From contig JAFQFD010000011.1 in NCBI GenBank assembly GCA_017415715.1, positions 1 to 43,357 of the forward strand: a stretch of DNA of 43,357 bases, written 5' to 3'. Shown piece after piece: positions 1 to 8,361 of this stretch. A program made the position numbers and the translations under genes. The stretch comes from Bacteroidales bacterium (GTDB lineage: Bacteria; Bacteroidota; Bacteroidia; Bacteroidales; UBA932). Under the pieces are notes generated by a model. That model searched no databases and was not told where the DNA came from. It saw nothing but the letters and a program-made list of their open reading frames with translations. Each line of letters opens with the position of its first letter. Positions within the stretch are counted from its first letter, which is position 1.

Positions 1-22
1 AGATTCGTTGCTGTTTTTGCTG

Positions 23-130
23 GCGAAGCGTACGAGGGACAGCTGTGATAGGCTTCGCGGACTGGAAAGGTCGGTTTCTGGGATCTTTGGGGTGGCGAAG
101 CGGACGTGGGAGCTCTATGGTGGGCTTCGC
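23..130. repeat. Two-copy direct repeat with internal inverted arms
   Basis: GCGAAGC occurs at 23-29 and 95-101, and its reverse complement GCTTCGC at 52-58 and 124-130. Each unit can therefore form a 7-bp stem, and the two units repeat with an exact period of 72 bp. The sequence between the arms is poorly conserved. It looks like a decayed dispersed intergenic repeat and may be distantly related in style to the repeats at 36541-36672. No function is assigned. Confidence 0.55.
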
Positions 131-181
131 AGGCAGAGAAGGACTTTGGGCGGATTTATGCAAGTTTGTGGGAGAGAAAAG

Positions 182-217
182 AAAGCACGCAGCTGAATCA
201 CTTCGGCCGCGTGCTTT
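182..217. terminator. Probable bidirectional intrinsic terminator
   Basis: AAAGCACGC (182-190) pairs perfectly with GCGTGCTTT (209-217) around an 18-nt loop. A T-rich tract follows on the plus strand (TTTT from 215), and on the minus strand the stem is followed by a pyrimidine-rich tract. It lies about 85 nt past the stop of the minus-strand DUF4783 gene, and it could also end any plus-strand transcript entering from outside the window. Confidence 0.6.
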
Positions 218-302
218 TAACTATAACCCTATTATTAACAACTAAACTAACCGGTTTAGAGATTAAGCAAAGGGTGTGCCAAAATGAAAAAGAATGAAGT
301 TT

Positions 303-713
303 TTACTCCATTCTTTCTATTTTCAGATGCTGTATCTTGTAGGACGAGTCCTTGAAACCGACAAAGATCGTGACCATGAAGTGTTCTCCTCCGGCGGTCA
401 GGGTGCCCAGCGCGTATTTCATGTTGGTCCTGCCGGCCTTGTGGGCTATTTCGAAGGAGCGTGGTGTGTAGGACTTGAAGAAGGACTTCAGCAGCTGGCA
501 AGCCTGGTTGCGGCTGTATTCGTTTGTGCTGGCGAAAATCGTTATCTCAAGGTTGTCGGAGAACCAGGCTGAAAGCTTCTCCGCATCGCCTGCCCCCATA
601 TATTTGGCTATCGGCGTGAAGACTTCGTATCCTCTGCCATGGGCTGATGCCAGCCCGCACATGGACACGAGCACTGCCGCTGTCGCCAGTGTTTTGAACA
701 ATCTCAATCGCAT
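303..713 (-). CDS. DUF4783 family secreted protein
   Basis: This 136-aa exported protein has a signal peptide (basic start MRLRLFK, hydrophobic core, cleavage near ASA-HG). The body matches my recollection of DUF4783, a small Bacteroidetes family with an NTF2/SnoaL-like look: the lead sequence GAGDAEKLSAWF, then NQACQLLKSFF and ALGTLTAGGEHF. The frame stays open for 37 codons upstream, but I chose Met at 713 because it directly precedes the signal peptide and because a promoter-like box lies inside the upstream extension (738-745). The molecular function is unknown; it probably acts in the periplasm. It is transcribed divergently from rlmH and ends at the terminator at 182-217. Confidence 0.8.
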   Translation of the reverse strand: MRLRLFKTLATAAVLVSMCGLASAHGRGYEVFTPIAKYMGAGDAEKLSAWFSDNLEITIFASTNEYSRNQACQLLKSFFKSYTPRSFEIAHKAGRTNMKYALGTLTAGGEHFMVTIFVGFKDSSYKIQHLKIERME

Positions 714-737
714 AAATGAAAATGTACTTAGACGGAG

Positions 738-768
738 CAAAGATACTGCAAATTCCGAACCACGCAAC
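738..768 (-). promoter_or_regulatory. Bacteroidetes-type promoter for the DUF4783 gene
   Basis: Read on the minus strand, TATCTTTG (738-745) fits the -7 consensus TAnnTTTG. A TTG core (765-767) lies 19 bp upstream, at the expected -33 position. The box is about 25 bp before the chosen start at 713, which supports that start over the longer open frame. Confidence 0.55.
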
Positions 769-798
769 ATATTTATACATAGATTGGTAGAGTTTTTG

Positions 799-806
799 TA
801 TATTTG
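799..806 (+). promoter_or_regulatory. Possible -7 box directly before rlmH
   Basis: TATATTTG fits TAnnTTTG and ends only 5 bp before the rlmH ATG. If used, transcription would begin at or next to the start codon. I do not see a well-spaced -33 TTTG, so this is tentative. Confidence 0.3.
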
Positions 807-811
807 TTCCG

Positions 812-1285
812 ATGAAGATAACACTGCTTACAGTCGGAAAGACCGACAGGGATTGGGTGAAGCAGGGCCTGGACATATACACGGCCCGGCTCAAGCATTA
901 TATAAGCTTCAGCATAGTGGAGATTCCCGAACTGAAGAATGTGTCTTCGCTCAGCAAGGAGCAGATCAAGTCGAAGGAGGGCGAGCTCATTCTCAAGAAT
1001 GTGCGCCCGACGGACGACCTTGTGCTCCTGGACGAAAGGGGAAAGGAACATATGTCAGTGGAGTTCGCCAAGCTGCTTCAGGACAAGATCAACTATCTGG
1101 GCAAGGACATAGTCTTTGTGATAGGAGGAGCATACGGATTCTCGGAAGATGTATACAGGAGGGCGGACTCGAAGATGTCGCTCTCGAGGATGACATTCTC
1201 GCACCAGATGGTAAGGGCCATATTCGCTGAGCAGATATACAGGGCCTTCACCATCATGAGAGGTGAACCATACCACCACGAATAG
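812..1285 (+). CDS. rlmH: 23S rRNA (pseudouridine-1915-N3)-methyltransferase RlmH
   Basis: This SPOUT-class methyltransferase transfers a methyl group from SAM to pseudouridine 1915 in helix 69 of 23S rRNA. At 157 aa it has the family's normal length. It starts with the typical MKITLLTVGKT and carries the SAM-binding trefoil-knot signature FVIGGAYGF around residues 103-111. The diagnostic C-terminal block LSRMTFSHQMVRAIFAEQIYRA follows, then a tail ending in HHE. The start is fixed by the conserved N-terminus. The large sensor kinase begins 5 bp downstream, so the two are probably co-transcribed. Confidence 0.97.
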   Translation: MKITLLTVGKTDRDWVKQGLDIYTARLKHYISFSIVEIPELKNVSSLSKEQIKSKEGELILKNVRPTDDLVLLDERGKEHMSVEFAKLLQDKINYLGKDIVFVIGGAYGFSEDVYRRADSKMSLSRMTFSHQMVRAIFAEQIYRAFTIMRGEPYHHE

Positions 1286-1290
1286 CAACT

Positions 1291-4200
1291 ATGTTAAAGG
1301 ACATATTCACATACAAGAGAGTCGCCCTTGGAGGCCTCGTGCTGGCCATGGTGCTCTTCGTCATATCGATGACGGGCGTCGGCGGGGCGGAGGACACCGA
1401 AAGCATAGCCGAGCAGGCGTCGGAGAAGGTGGCCGGCCGTCTGGAGCAGCTTGACGAGCACATAGAGCAGGCCCTCAAGACCCGCGATCAGGATCTGATG
1501 GCCCCTGACAGGATCCCGGAGGACATGGTGATTTATCTCTATGTGAATGATTCCCTTCAGTCATGGAACAACCAGTTTCCGGTACTCAATGACAGAATAT
1601 CCATGGTGGTGCCTTTCGAGAGGCTCACGCCGACCAACAACAGGATCATCTCTCCGCTTGCGGACATAAAGGAGGACCTGCAATATATGAACCTCGGCTC
1701 CAAGTGGTATGTGGTCAAGGCTGTAGAGGGCGAGGCCGGCAAGAAAGTGATTGCCGGACTTGAAATCAAGAACTCCCTCATAGACGACATCAGCAGGAAC
1801 GACAACGGAGTGAATCCGAAGCTCAAGGTGCCCGGAAGATATTCAGTGCATCCTCTTACAGAGAGCGGCGGAAGTTCAGTGAACATAGACGGAAAACCGC
1901 TTTTCAAGATAACATACGACTCCATTCGCCAGCAAAGATTCTTTGATCATTCGGTCCTGCAGTGGTTTGCCCTGATGCTGTTTGTTGCTGCGATGGTGAT
2001 ATTCCTGGCAGGCCACAGGACGATGAAGGCATATATGACCGTCGTCCCGATGCTGACCATCCTGATGGTCGTCTCGCTGGTATGGGGCATGCGTATGGAC
2101 GGCTCGCATACCATATTCGCTCCGAGCATCTTCGCCGACGGCCTGTTCCCGTCCCTGGGAGCGCTCCTGATAGTCAACACTTACATCACGCTTCTGTTCT
2201 TCTGCACATATCTCATCAAGGGAAGGATAACCAAGAGTCTGTGCTCTGACGAAAGAAAGAAGAGGCTGCGTCTCGCGACGTTCGGCATCATTATGCTGGC
2301 CTGCATTGCTGCGGTCATATCATATGCCCATACGACGCTCGTGAGTGTGCTGAACAACTCAAGCATCAGCCTGGAACTCTATCGTATGGGCGATGCCTTG
2401 CTATACAGCGTGCTGATATATGCATCATACACCGGACTCTTCCTGAGCGTCCTGATGATAGTCCAGCTGATGCGCCCTGTCATAATGGAGTTCATGGGGA
2501 AGCATATCAATGTGTTCTCGCGAAACTCAATGGTGGCATTTGCGCTGCTCGTGGCGTCATACTTCAGCATCACCACTTCGTATCATGGATTCCTGAAGGA
2601 GCAGGACAGGACGCAGGTGTGGGCCAACAGGCTTGCCGTGGACCGCGACCTGAGTCTGGAGCTGCAGCTGCGCAGTGTTGAGGAAAGCATATCGTCCGAC
2701 ATGCTGATCGCATATATGACTGCCTTGGACAATTCGTCCGGAATGATTCTGAACAGGATTACGGAATATTATCTCAACCGTACAGGACAGGCGTACAACA
2801 TAGGCGTGCTGGTTTTCCACGAGGGTGACAATACGGGCGAATCCATACTGTACAATATAGTGAACAACGGCGAGCCGATCGCAGACGGCTCCCGCTTCAT
2901 GTTCCTTTCGGACGCATATGGGGCCAACAGCTATGCCGGCATATTCATGTATTACAGGCCGGAGACGGGACTAAACCGCATGATAGTGCAGATAGAGTCC
3001 AACTCCAACAAGGAGGACAGGGGGTATGGCAGTATCATGGGTCGTTTCAGCCGTAGGGGGGATGTCAACATACCATCCTTCTATTCATATGCGAAATACA
3101 AGGATGGACGTCTGACCTCATATAAAGGAAACTTCCCGTATCCTACCATCCCGGATTCTTTTGAGAGAGAGGCGGATGACACGGATGTGATCAGGAATGA
3201 CGGTTATGTCCACTTTGTCAATCAGATAGGGGACTATGAGACAATAGTGATCACGCGTCCTCAGCGCAACATACTCACATATTTCACCTCGTTCTCTTAC
3301 CTGTTCCTGGTGATTCTCCTGCTCGGAATCCTTCTTCCCAAGCGCAAGCCGGGACCAAAGGTGTTCAGAAGCAACTACTTCAGGACGAGGATCAATGTGA
3401 TCCTGTTCCTGTCGTCATTCGTCATCCTGGCGAGCATGGCGGCGGTCAGCATCGCCTTTGTGTACAAGAGGAATGAGAAGAACATGACCAACTTGATGTC
3501 GTCCAAGGTCAGTACCGTGCAGGGCCTGATGGCGGACCAGACAAGGTATGTCCGCGACTGGAGCGAGATGTCGACCCAGGCTTTCGCTGCGGCTCTGGAT
3601 GACATAAGCAATGCCACCAAGGTGGACATCACCCTTTATACTCCAGGCGGCAAGGTCTTCAGGTCCACATCTCCGGAGGTGTTCGAGAAGCTGATTCTCG
3701 GCAGCAGGATCGACCAGGAGGCGTTCTACAAGATCAGAAACAGAAATCAGAGGTTCTATATCAACAGGGAAAGTGTCACAGGATATCACTACTGGGCACT
3801 CTATGCCCCTCTGTTCAACGAGAAGGGAGACATGATCGCCATCATGAGCATCCCGTACACCGACAGGAACTACGACTTCCGTTCGGAAGCCTTCTTCCAT
3901 GCGGCGCTGATCATAAACCTCTTCATCCTTCTGCTGCTTGTGTCGCTTCTCATCAGCACGCGTTTCGTGAATTCTATGTTCGCGCCTCTGGTCGAGATGG
4001 GAAAGAAGATGAGCAATGCCGATATCGACAGTCTGGAGCATATCGTATATGAGAGGGAGGATGAGATTTCATCGCTTGTGGAGGCCTACAACCGAATGGT
4101 CGGGGACCTCAAGGACTCGACCAGAAGGCTGGCCCAGGCCGAGCGCGACAAGGCGTGGAGCCAGATGGCCCGTCAGGTGGCCCATGAGATCAAGAATCCG

Positions 4201-4854
4201 CTGACTCCTATCAAACTGGAGATCCAGAGGCTCATAAGGCTCAAGCACAACAATAATCCTAAGTGGGAGGAGAAGTTCGACCAGGTTGCGGAGGTGATCC
4301 TTGAGCATATCCAGATACTTTCCGATACAGCCAATGATTTCTCGACATTCGCGAAGCTGTACTCTGAGGAACCAGTGCTCATGGACCTTGACAAGACCCT
4401 CAAGGACCAGCTGATGATATTCGACAACAAGGAGAACATAAGGTTCTCATACATAGGCATGGAGGAGGCCTATGTGATGGCTCCGAAGCCGCAGCTCATC
4501 CGCGTCTTCGTCAACCTGATCACCAACGGTGTCCAGGCTGTGGAGATAATGCAGAAAGAAATGGCCGAGGCAGGGGAGACGCCTGTTCAGGGACATATTC
4601 TCATATGCCTCAGGCACAGCACCCGCGACGGCTATTACGATATAGTGTTTGATGATAACGGCCCTGGAGTAAAGGGCGAGAATCTCGACAGACTCTTCAC
4701 TCCGAACTTCACCACAAAGACCGGCGGTACAGGCCTTGGCCTTGCGATCAGCAGGAACATTGTGGAGAAGTGCGGCGGAGAGATAAGTTATAAGAAGTCC
4801 TTCGGACTCGGAGGAGCAAGCTTCACTGTAACCATTCCGGCTTACAGGACATAA
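1291..4854 (+). CDS. Large NtrY-like membrane sensor histidine kinase
   Basis: This 1187-aa membrane kinase has TM1 at about residues 8-28 and a periplasmic domain at about 29-215. A cluster of about six TM helices (221-440) follows, then a second extracytoplasmic region (440-660), TM helices near 663-690 and 701-723, a third sensor segment (724-870) and a last TM (871-893). After that come HAMP (about 893-950), HisKA and HATPase_c. The phospho-acceptor is H965 in ARQVAHEIKNPLTPIK, a motif typical of NtrY-type kinases. The N box is near FVNLITNG (about 1074), with G boxes DDNGPGV and GGTGLGLA. All catalytic motifs look intact. Its 3' end overlaps the convergent response regulator by 13 bp, and that regulator is the obvious candidate partner. 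The signal sensed is unknown. Confidence 0.88.
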   Translation: MLKDIFTYKRVALGGLVLAMVLFVISMTGVGGAEDTESIAEQASEKVAGRLEQLDEHIEQALKTRDQDLMAPDRIPEDMVIYLYVNDSLQSWNNQFPVLNDRISMVVPFERLTPTNNRIISPLADIKEDLQYMNLGSKWYVVKAVEGEAGKKVIAGLEIKNSLIDDISRNDNGVNPKLKVPGRYSVHPLTESGGSSVNIDGKPLFKITYDSIRQQRFFDHSVLQWFALMLFVAAMVIFLAGHRTMKAYMTVVPMLTILMVVSLVWGMRMDGSHTIFAPSIFADGLFPSLGALLIVNTYITLLFFCTYLIKGRITKSLCSDERKKRLRLATFGIIMLACIAAVISYAHTTLVSVLNNSSISLELYRMGDALLYSVLIYASYTGLFLSVLMIVQLMRPVIMEFMGKHINVFSRNSMVAFALLVASYFSITTSYHGFLKEQDRTQVWANRLAVDRDLSLELQLRSVEESISSDMLIAYMTALDNSSGMILNRITEYYLNRTGQAYNIGVLVFHEGDNTGESILYNIVNNGEPIADGSRFMFLSDAYGANSYAGIFMYYRPETGLNRMIVQIESNSNKEDRGYGSIMGRFSRRGDVNIPSFYSYAKYKDGRLTSYKGNFPYPTIPDSFEREADDTDVIRNDGYVHFVNQIGDYETIVITRPQRNILTYFTSFSYLFLVILLLGILLPKRKPGPKVFRSNYFRTRINVILFLSSFVILASMAAVSIAFVYKRNEKNMTNLMSSKVSTVQGLMADQTRYVRDWSEMSTQAFAAALDDISNATKVDITLYTPGGKVFRSTSPEVFEKLILGSRIDQEAFYKIRNRNQRFYINRESVTGYHYWALYAPLFNEKGDMIAIMSIPYTDRNYDFRSEAFFHAALIINLFILLLLVSLLISTRFVNSMFAPLVEMGKKMSNADIDSLEHIVYEREDEISSLVEAYNRMVGDLKDSTRRLAQAERDKAWSQMARQVAHEIKNPLTPIKLEIQRLIRLKHNNNPKWEEKFDQVAEVILEHIQILSDTANDFSTFAKLYSEEPVLMDLDKTLKDQLMIFDNKENIRFSYIGMEEAYVMAPKPQLIRVFVNLITNGVQAVEIMQKEMAEAGETPVQGHILICLRHSTRDGYYDIVFDDNGPGVKGENLDRLFTPNFTTKTGGTGLGLAISRNIVEKCGGEISYKKSFGLGGASFTVTIPAYRT

Positions 4855-5990
4855 TTCCTTACATCTTCAGCTGTGATCTTGCTGCCCGACAGGATGAGCA
4901 GACGCTCGACAACGTTGCGCAGCTCTCTGATGTTTCCTGTCCATGCCTTGTCTATGAGCATCTGCATCGCCTCAGGCTCGACCTCGCGAGGCTGCATGCC
5001 TGTCTCGGAGCATATCTGCTCCATGAAATGACCGACGAGAAGCGGAATGTCCTCCTTGCGGTCGTCAAGGGTCGGCACGTTTATGACGATCACGCTGAGG
5101 CGGTGGTAGAGGTCTTCCCTGAATGTTCCCTTTGCGATCTCTTCCTTGAGGTTCTTGTTGGTTGCAGCCACGACGCGTACATCCACAATGATGTCCTTGT
5201 CGCTTCCGACTCTGGACAGCTTCTTCTCCTGAAGCACACGGAGCACCTTGGCCTGTGCTGAGAGGGACATGTCTCCGATCTCATCGAGGAAGAGCGTGCC
5301 ACCGTCGGCCTGCTCGAACTTTCCCTTATGCTGACGGATCGCTGATGTGAACGATCCCTTCTCATGTCCGAAGAGCTCGCTCTCGATGAGCTCCGAAGGT
5401 ATTGCCGCGCAGTTTACCTCAATATATGGCATTGCTGAACGTGAACTCTTCTGATGCAGGTTGCGCGCGACAAGCTCCTTGCCGGTGCCGTTCGCACCGA
5501 TGATCAGGACGCGCGCGTCTGTCGGCGCCACCTTCTCGATCATCTCTCTGACTGCCTCCATCTTTGGAGACTTGCCGACCATTTCCTGACCGTAGACCTT
5601 CTTCTTGAGGATGCGGGTTTCCTTGACAAGATGTACTCTTTCCTTTGCGTTCTTTACTGTGATGAGGATCCTGTTGAGGTCAAGAGGCTTCTCGATGAAG
5701 TCGAATGCGCCCTTCTTGATGCATTCCACAGCCTGAGTCAGCTCTGCATGTCCGGAAATCATCACTATCGCCGAGTCTATGCCCATGGATGTCAGCCTGT
5801 CCAGGGTTTCCATGCCGTCCATTACAGGCATCTTGATGTCACAGAAAATGACATCGTATTTTTCCTTTTCCACCATCTGGCAGGCCTGCTGGCCGTTTTC
5901 CGCCACTTCTACCTCGTATCCCTCGTCTGAGAGGATCTCGCTCATGGAATTTCTGATGGCCCTTTCGTCATCAACAATGAGTATCTTCAT
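4842..5990 (-). CDS. NtrC-type sigma-54 response regulator lacking a DNA-binding domain
   Basis: This 382-aa protein has a receiver domain (about 1-120: acidic pair D7/D8, phospho-acceptor D51 in FCDIKMP, K101) followed by an AAA+ sigma-54 interaction domain (about 137-370). Walker A is GANGTGKE (165-172) and Walker B is LFLDE with D236/E237. The sigma-54-contacting loop reads GSFTSA (212-217) instead of GAFTGA. It stops right after the AAA+ lid (ending EDVRNYVL), with no Fis-type helix-turn-helix, whereas family members are usually about 440-480 aa. H. pylori FlgR and Chlamydia CtcC are known regulators without this domain. It is probably phosphorylated by the convergent kinase; its target promoters cannot be named. 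Confidence 0.88.
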   Translation of the reverse strand: MKILIVDDERAIRNSMSEILSDEGYEVEVAENGQQACQMVEKEKYDVIFCDIKMPVMDGMETLDRLTSMGIDSAIVMISGHAELTQAVECIKKGAFDFIEKPLDLNRILITVKNAKERVHLVKETRILKKKVYGQEMVGKSPKMEAVREMIEKVAPTDARVLIIGANGTGKELVARNLHQKSSRSAMPYIEVNCAAIPSELIESELFGHEKGSFTSAIRQHKGKFEQADGGTLFLDEIGDMSLSAQAKVLRVLQEKKLSRVGSDKDIIVDVRVVAATNKNLKEEIAKGTFREDLYHRLSVIVINVPTLDDRKEDIPLLVGHFMEQICSETGMQPREVEPEAMQMLIDKAWTGNIRELRNVVERLLILSGSKITAEDVRNYVL

Positions 5991-6032
5991 AATCTGCCTT
6001 AAATTTGTTTCAGGTTGTTTGATATTCGCTTA

Positions 6033-6063
6033 CAAATATCGACATTTTTGGGAGTTTAGACAA
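6033..6063 (-). promoter_or_regulatory. Weak promoter candidate for the response regulator
   Basis: On the minus strand GATATTTG (6033-6040) is one mismatch from TAnnTTTG, and a TTG (6061-6063) lies 20 bp upstream. Its position, about 43 bp before the regulator start at 5990, is plausible. It overlaps the divergent cmk promoter, so the two could interfere. Confidence 0.3.
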
Positions 6064-6078
6064 TATTTTATATTTTTG
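6047..6078 (+). promoter_or_regulatory. Bacteroidetes-type promoter for cmk-ispH-efp
   Basis: A -33 TTTG (6047-6050) and a -7 TATTTTTG (6071-6078) are separated by 20 bp, a near-consensus match to the Bacteroidetes housekeeping promoter. The predicted start site falls near 6084, leaving a leader of about 15 nt before the cmk ATG at 6099. Confidence 0.6.
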
Positions 6079-6098
6079 CTCGATTTTAAGCAAAATCT

Positions 6099-6779
6099 AT
6101 GCAAGTACCAGATATAATAATCGCCATTGACGGCTATTCTTCTACCGGAAAGAGTTCCTTTGCAAAAATCATAGCAAAAGAGCTTTCGTTCCTGTATCTT
6201 GATTCAGGAGCGCTCTACAGAGGCGTGACTTTGTTCGCCATAGAGAACGGCTACATCAGCGACGACTGCACAATAGATGTCCCTGGGCTGGAGAAGGCCA
6301 TGGAGGAACTTGACCTCCATTTCGGCCCGTGCGGCACATACATTGGAGACAGATGCGTCGAGGCTGAGATACGCTCGCTCGCTGTCGCAGGCAAGGTGAG
6401 TCCGATCGCGACCGTTCCTCAGGTGAGGGCCTTCGTGGACAGGAAGCTCAGGGAGTTCGGCAAGGGAAAGCGCGTGGTGATGGACGGACGTGACATCGGA
6501 ACGACCGTCTTCCCGAACGCGGAGCTTAAGATCTTCATGACAGCCGATCCTATGATCAGGGCGGAAAGAAGGGCGGCAGAGATGCGTGCAAAGGGCGATG
6601 ATGTGAATATCGAAGACGTCCTGAAGAATCTTCAGGAGCGTGACTACATAGATTCACACAGGGAGACTTCACCGCTCACTCAGGCAGAGGACGCCATAGT
6701 CCTGGACAACTCCCATATGACCATGGAAGACCAGATGGTATGGCTCAGGGCTGTAATATCCGAGCGTTTCGGATGCTAA
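6099..6779 (+). CDS. cmk: Cytidylate kinase
   Basis: Cytidylate kinase transfers phosphate from ATP to CMP or dCMP in pyrimidine nucleotide recycling. The 226-aa protein has a P-loop IDGYSSTGKSS (residues 10-20, K18), the CMP-binding LDSGALYRG block, the VMDGRDIGT motif typical of Cmk, and a lid rich in Arg (RAERRAAEMRAKG). Length and motif order are normal. ispH begins 10 bp after its stop, and efp follows. A well-placed promoter lies immediately upstream. Confidence 0.96.
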   Translation: MQVPDIIIAIDGYSSTGKSSFAKIIAKELSFLYLDSGALYRGVTLFAIENGYISDDCTIDVPGLEKAMEELDLHFGPCGTYIGDRCVEAEIRSLAVAGKVSPIATVPQVRAFVDRKLREFGKGKRVVMDGRDIGTTVFPNAELKIFMTADPMIRAERRAAEMRAKGDDVNIEDVLKNLQERDYIDSHRETSPLTQAEDAIVLDNSHMTMEDQMVWLRAVISERFGC

Positions 6780-6789
6780 AGACGATAGT

Positions 6790-7752
6790 ATGCTGACTGT
6801 TGATATAGATACCAATTCCGGATTCTGTGCCGGTGTCATCAGCGCCATTGGCAAGGCTGAGGAGTTCCTCAAGGAAGGGGAGCGACTCTACTCGCTTGGT
6901 GCAATTGTGCACAATGACGCGGAGCTTTCGCGTCTTGTCGGAAAGGGTCTTGTCACCATCGACAAGGAGGATCTTGAGGAGATGGTGGCGGCAGAGGGCG
7001 AGGTGCTGCTCATAAGGGCGCACGGAGAGCCTCCGCAGACATATGCGACAGCGGAGAACCTGGGATTCAAGATCATAGACTGCACATGTCCTGTGGTCCT
7101 GAAGCTGCAGCAGAGGATCAAGGATGCATATCTGAAGCACCTGGAATCAGGAAAAGGACAGATCATCATCTTCGGCAAGATCGGCCATGCGGAGGTGCTG
7201 GGCCTGATCGGACAGACAGACGGCACGGCTGTCGTTGTGGAGAATATTGCCATGCTGGAGAACTGTGTAAAGGAAGGCTCCATAAAGCTGGATGTCCCTA
7301 CGGAAGTGTTCAGCCAGACAACCAAGAGCCCGGCAGAGTATTCGAGACTCTGCACAAGGCTTGAGGAGATGATGGCCGGATACAACGAACTTTCAGTGGA
7401 GAGATTCAAGGGCAGGGGACTGCTCACTGTGCATAACACCATATGCTCGCAGGTGGCGACAAGGCACGAGAGGCTCTCTAAGTTCGCCCTCGAGCACGAT
7501 ATCGTGATATTTGTTTCAGGCAAGGCCAGCTCAAACGGCAAGGTTCTTTGCGATCTTTGTAAGTCGCTCAATATCAGAACTTACCATATTGATTCGGTGT
7601 CCGAGATCAAGAGGGAGTGGTTCAGGGCTGACGACAAGGTCGGAGTGTGCGGAGCGACGTCGACGCCGAAATGGCTGCTTGAGGAAGTGGCCGGGTACAT
7701 ACTCGATCTCAACAAGTATGTGCCGGAATGGGAAGAGAAATTCATTAACTAA
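6790..7752 (+). CDS. ispH: 4-Hydroxy-3-methylbut-2-enyl diphosphate reductase (IspH/LytB)
   Basis: IspH is the last enzyme of the MEP isoprenoid pathway. It reduces HMBPP to IPP and DMAPP with a 4Fe-4S cluster. The 320-aa protein has the three expected cluster cysteines: C13 (GFCAG), C100 (CTCPVV) and C219 (NTICSQVATR). The substrate-binding histidine motifs are also present: GAIVHN, RAHGEP and GHAEVLG. The C-terminal GVCGATSTP block corresponds to the usual GxxAGASTP region with a changed centre. It sits in a cmk-ispH-efp operon. Confidence 0.95.
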   Translation: MLTVDIDTNSGFCAGVISAIGKAEEFLKEGERLYSLGAIVHNDAELSRLVGKGLVTIDKEDLEEMVAAEGEVLLIRAHGEPPQTYATAENLGFKIIDCTCPVVLKLQQRIKDAYLKHLESGKGQIIIFGKIGHAEVLGLIGQTDGTAVVVENIAMLENCVKEGSIKLDVPTEVFSQTTKSPAEYSRLCTRLEEMMAGYNELSVERFKGRGLLTVHNTICSQVATRHERLSKFALEHDIVIFVSGKASSNGKVLCDLCKSLNIRTYHIDSVSEIKREWFRADDKVGVCGATSTPKWLLEEVAGYILDLNKYVPEWEEKFIN

Positions 7753-7769
7753 ATAAACTATCATTTTTT

Positions 7770-8336
7770 ATGGCAACAACAGCTGATTTCAAGAACGGAC
7801 TTTATCTTAACTTCAACGGCAAGCCATGCCAGATCGTATGGTTCCAGCACGTGAAGCCAGGCAAGGGTCCTGCATTCGTAAAGACAAAACTCAGAAACCT
7901 CGAGAACGGACGTATCCTCGAGAACACCTTTACAGCAGGTGCAAAGATCGAGACTATCAATGTCGAGAGAAGACCATACCAGTTCCTTTACAAGGATGAG
8001 GACGGATTCAACTTCATGCACGAGGAGACTTATGAGCAGATCCACCTTGACGCTGCTCTCGTTGACAACGCAGACCTCATGAAGGAGGGTCAGCACGTTG
8101 AGATGATGTTCCTCGCTGACGAGGAGCGCTGCCTCACTTGCGAGCTTCCTACATATGTAGAGCTTGAGGTTACATACACTGAGCCTGCAGTTAAGGGTGA
8201 CACAGCTTCAACAAACGCTCAGAAGGAGGTTACCCTCGAGACCGGAGCCATCATCATGGCACCTCTCTTCATCAACATCGGTGAGAGAATCCGTGTAAAC
8301 ACAACAGACCGTTCATACGGCGAGCGTGTGAAGTAA
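7770..8336 (+). CDS. efp: Translation elongation factor P
   Basis: EF-P binds ribosomes stalled on polyproline stretches and promotes peptide-bond formation. The 188-aa protein has the three OB-like domains in order. The KOW-like N-terminal domain carries the tip lysine K32 in the loop PGKGPAF, and the C-terminus shows the family motif NIGERIRVNTTDRSYGERV. Codon choice is strongly biased (GTT/GTA for Val, GCA/GCT for Ala), as expected for a highly expressed gene. It is the last housekeeping gene before the PUL block; the last CATG on this side lies at 8255 inside it. Confidence 0.97.
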   Translation: MATTADFKNGLYLNFNGKPCQIVWFQHVKPGKGPAFVKTKLRNLENGRILENTFTAGAKIETINVERRPYQFLYKDEDGFNFMHEETYEQIHLDAALVDNADLMKEGQHVEMMFLADEERCLTCELPTYVELEVTYTEPAVKGDTASTNAQKEVTLETGAIIMAPLFINIGERIRVNTTDRSYGERVK

Positions 8337-8361
8337 TATTTCTTCAAATATTTTTTAGGTG

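Larger units (their letters stand above)
1..302. other. Non-coding spacer with repeats and a terminator
   Basis: I see no convincing gene here. The short overlapping frames (62-66 codons) are rich in Arg and Gly, have no recognisable domain, and one runs into a terminator hairpin. The spacer holds two copies of a 72-bp-period inverted-repeat unit (23-130), a terminator-like hairpin (182-217), and a small hairpin at 242-259 (CTAAAC, 6-nt loop, GTTTAG). The last lies just downstream of the minus-strand DUF4783 gene. An upstream gene may lie outside the window. Confidence 0.6.

Noticed and set aside
8-297. Three overlapping 62-66-codon open frames at the window start
   Set aside because: They overlap one another in different frames, contain repeat and terminator sequence, have no domain or start context, and are Arg/Gly-rich in a way typical of chance frames.
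714-824. N-terminal extension of the DUF4783 protein to 824
   Set aside because: It would put about 37 non-signal residues before a clear signal peptide, overlap the rlmH start, and include the likely promoter at 738-768.
475-1230. 251-codon plus-strand frame across the DUF4783 gene and rlmH
   Set aside because: It covers a divergent promoter region and the wrong frame of rlmH; it has no domain.
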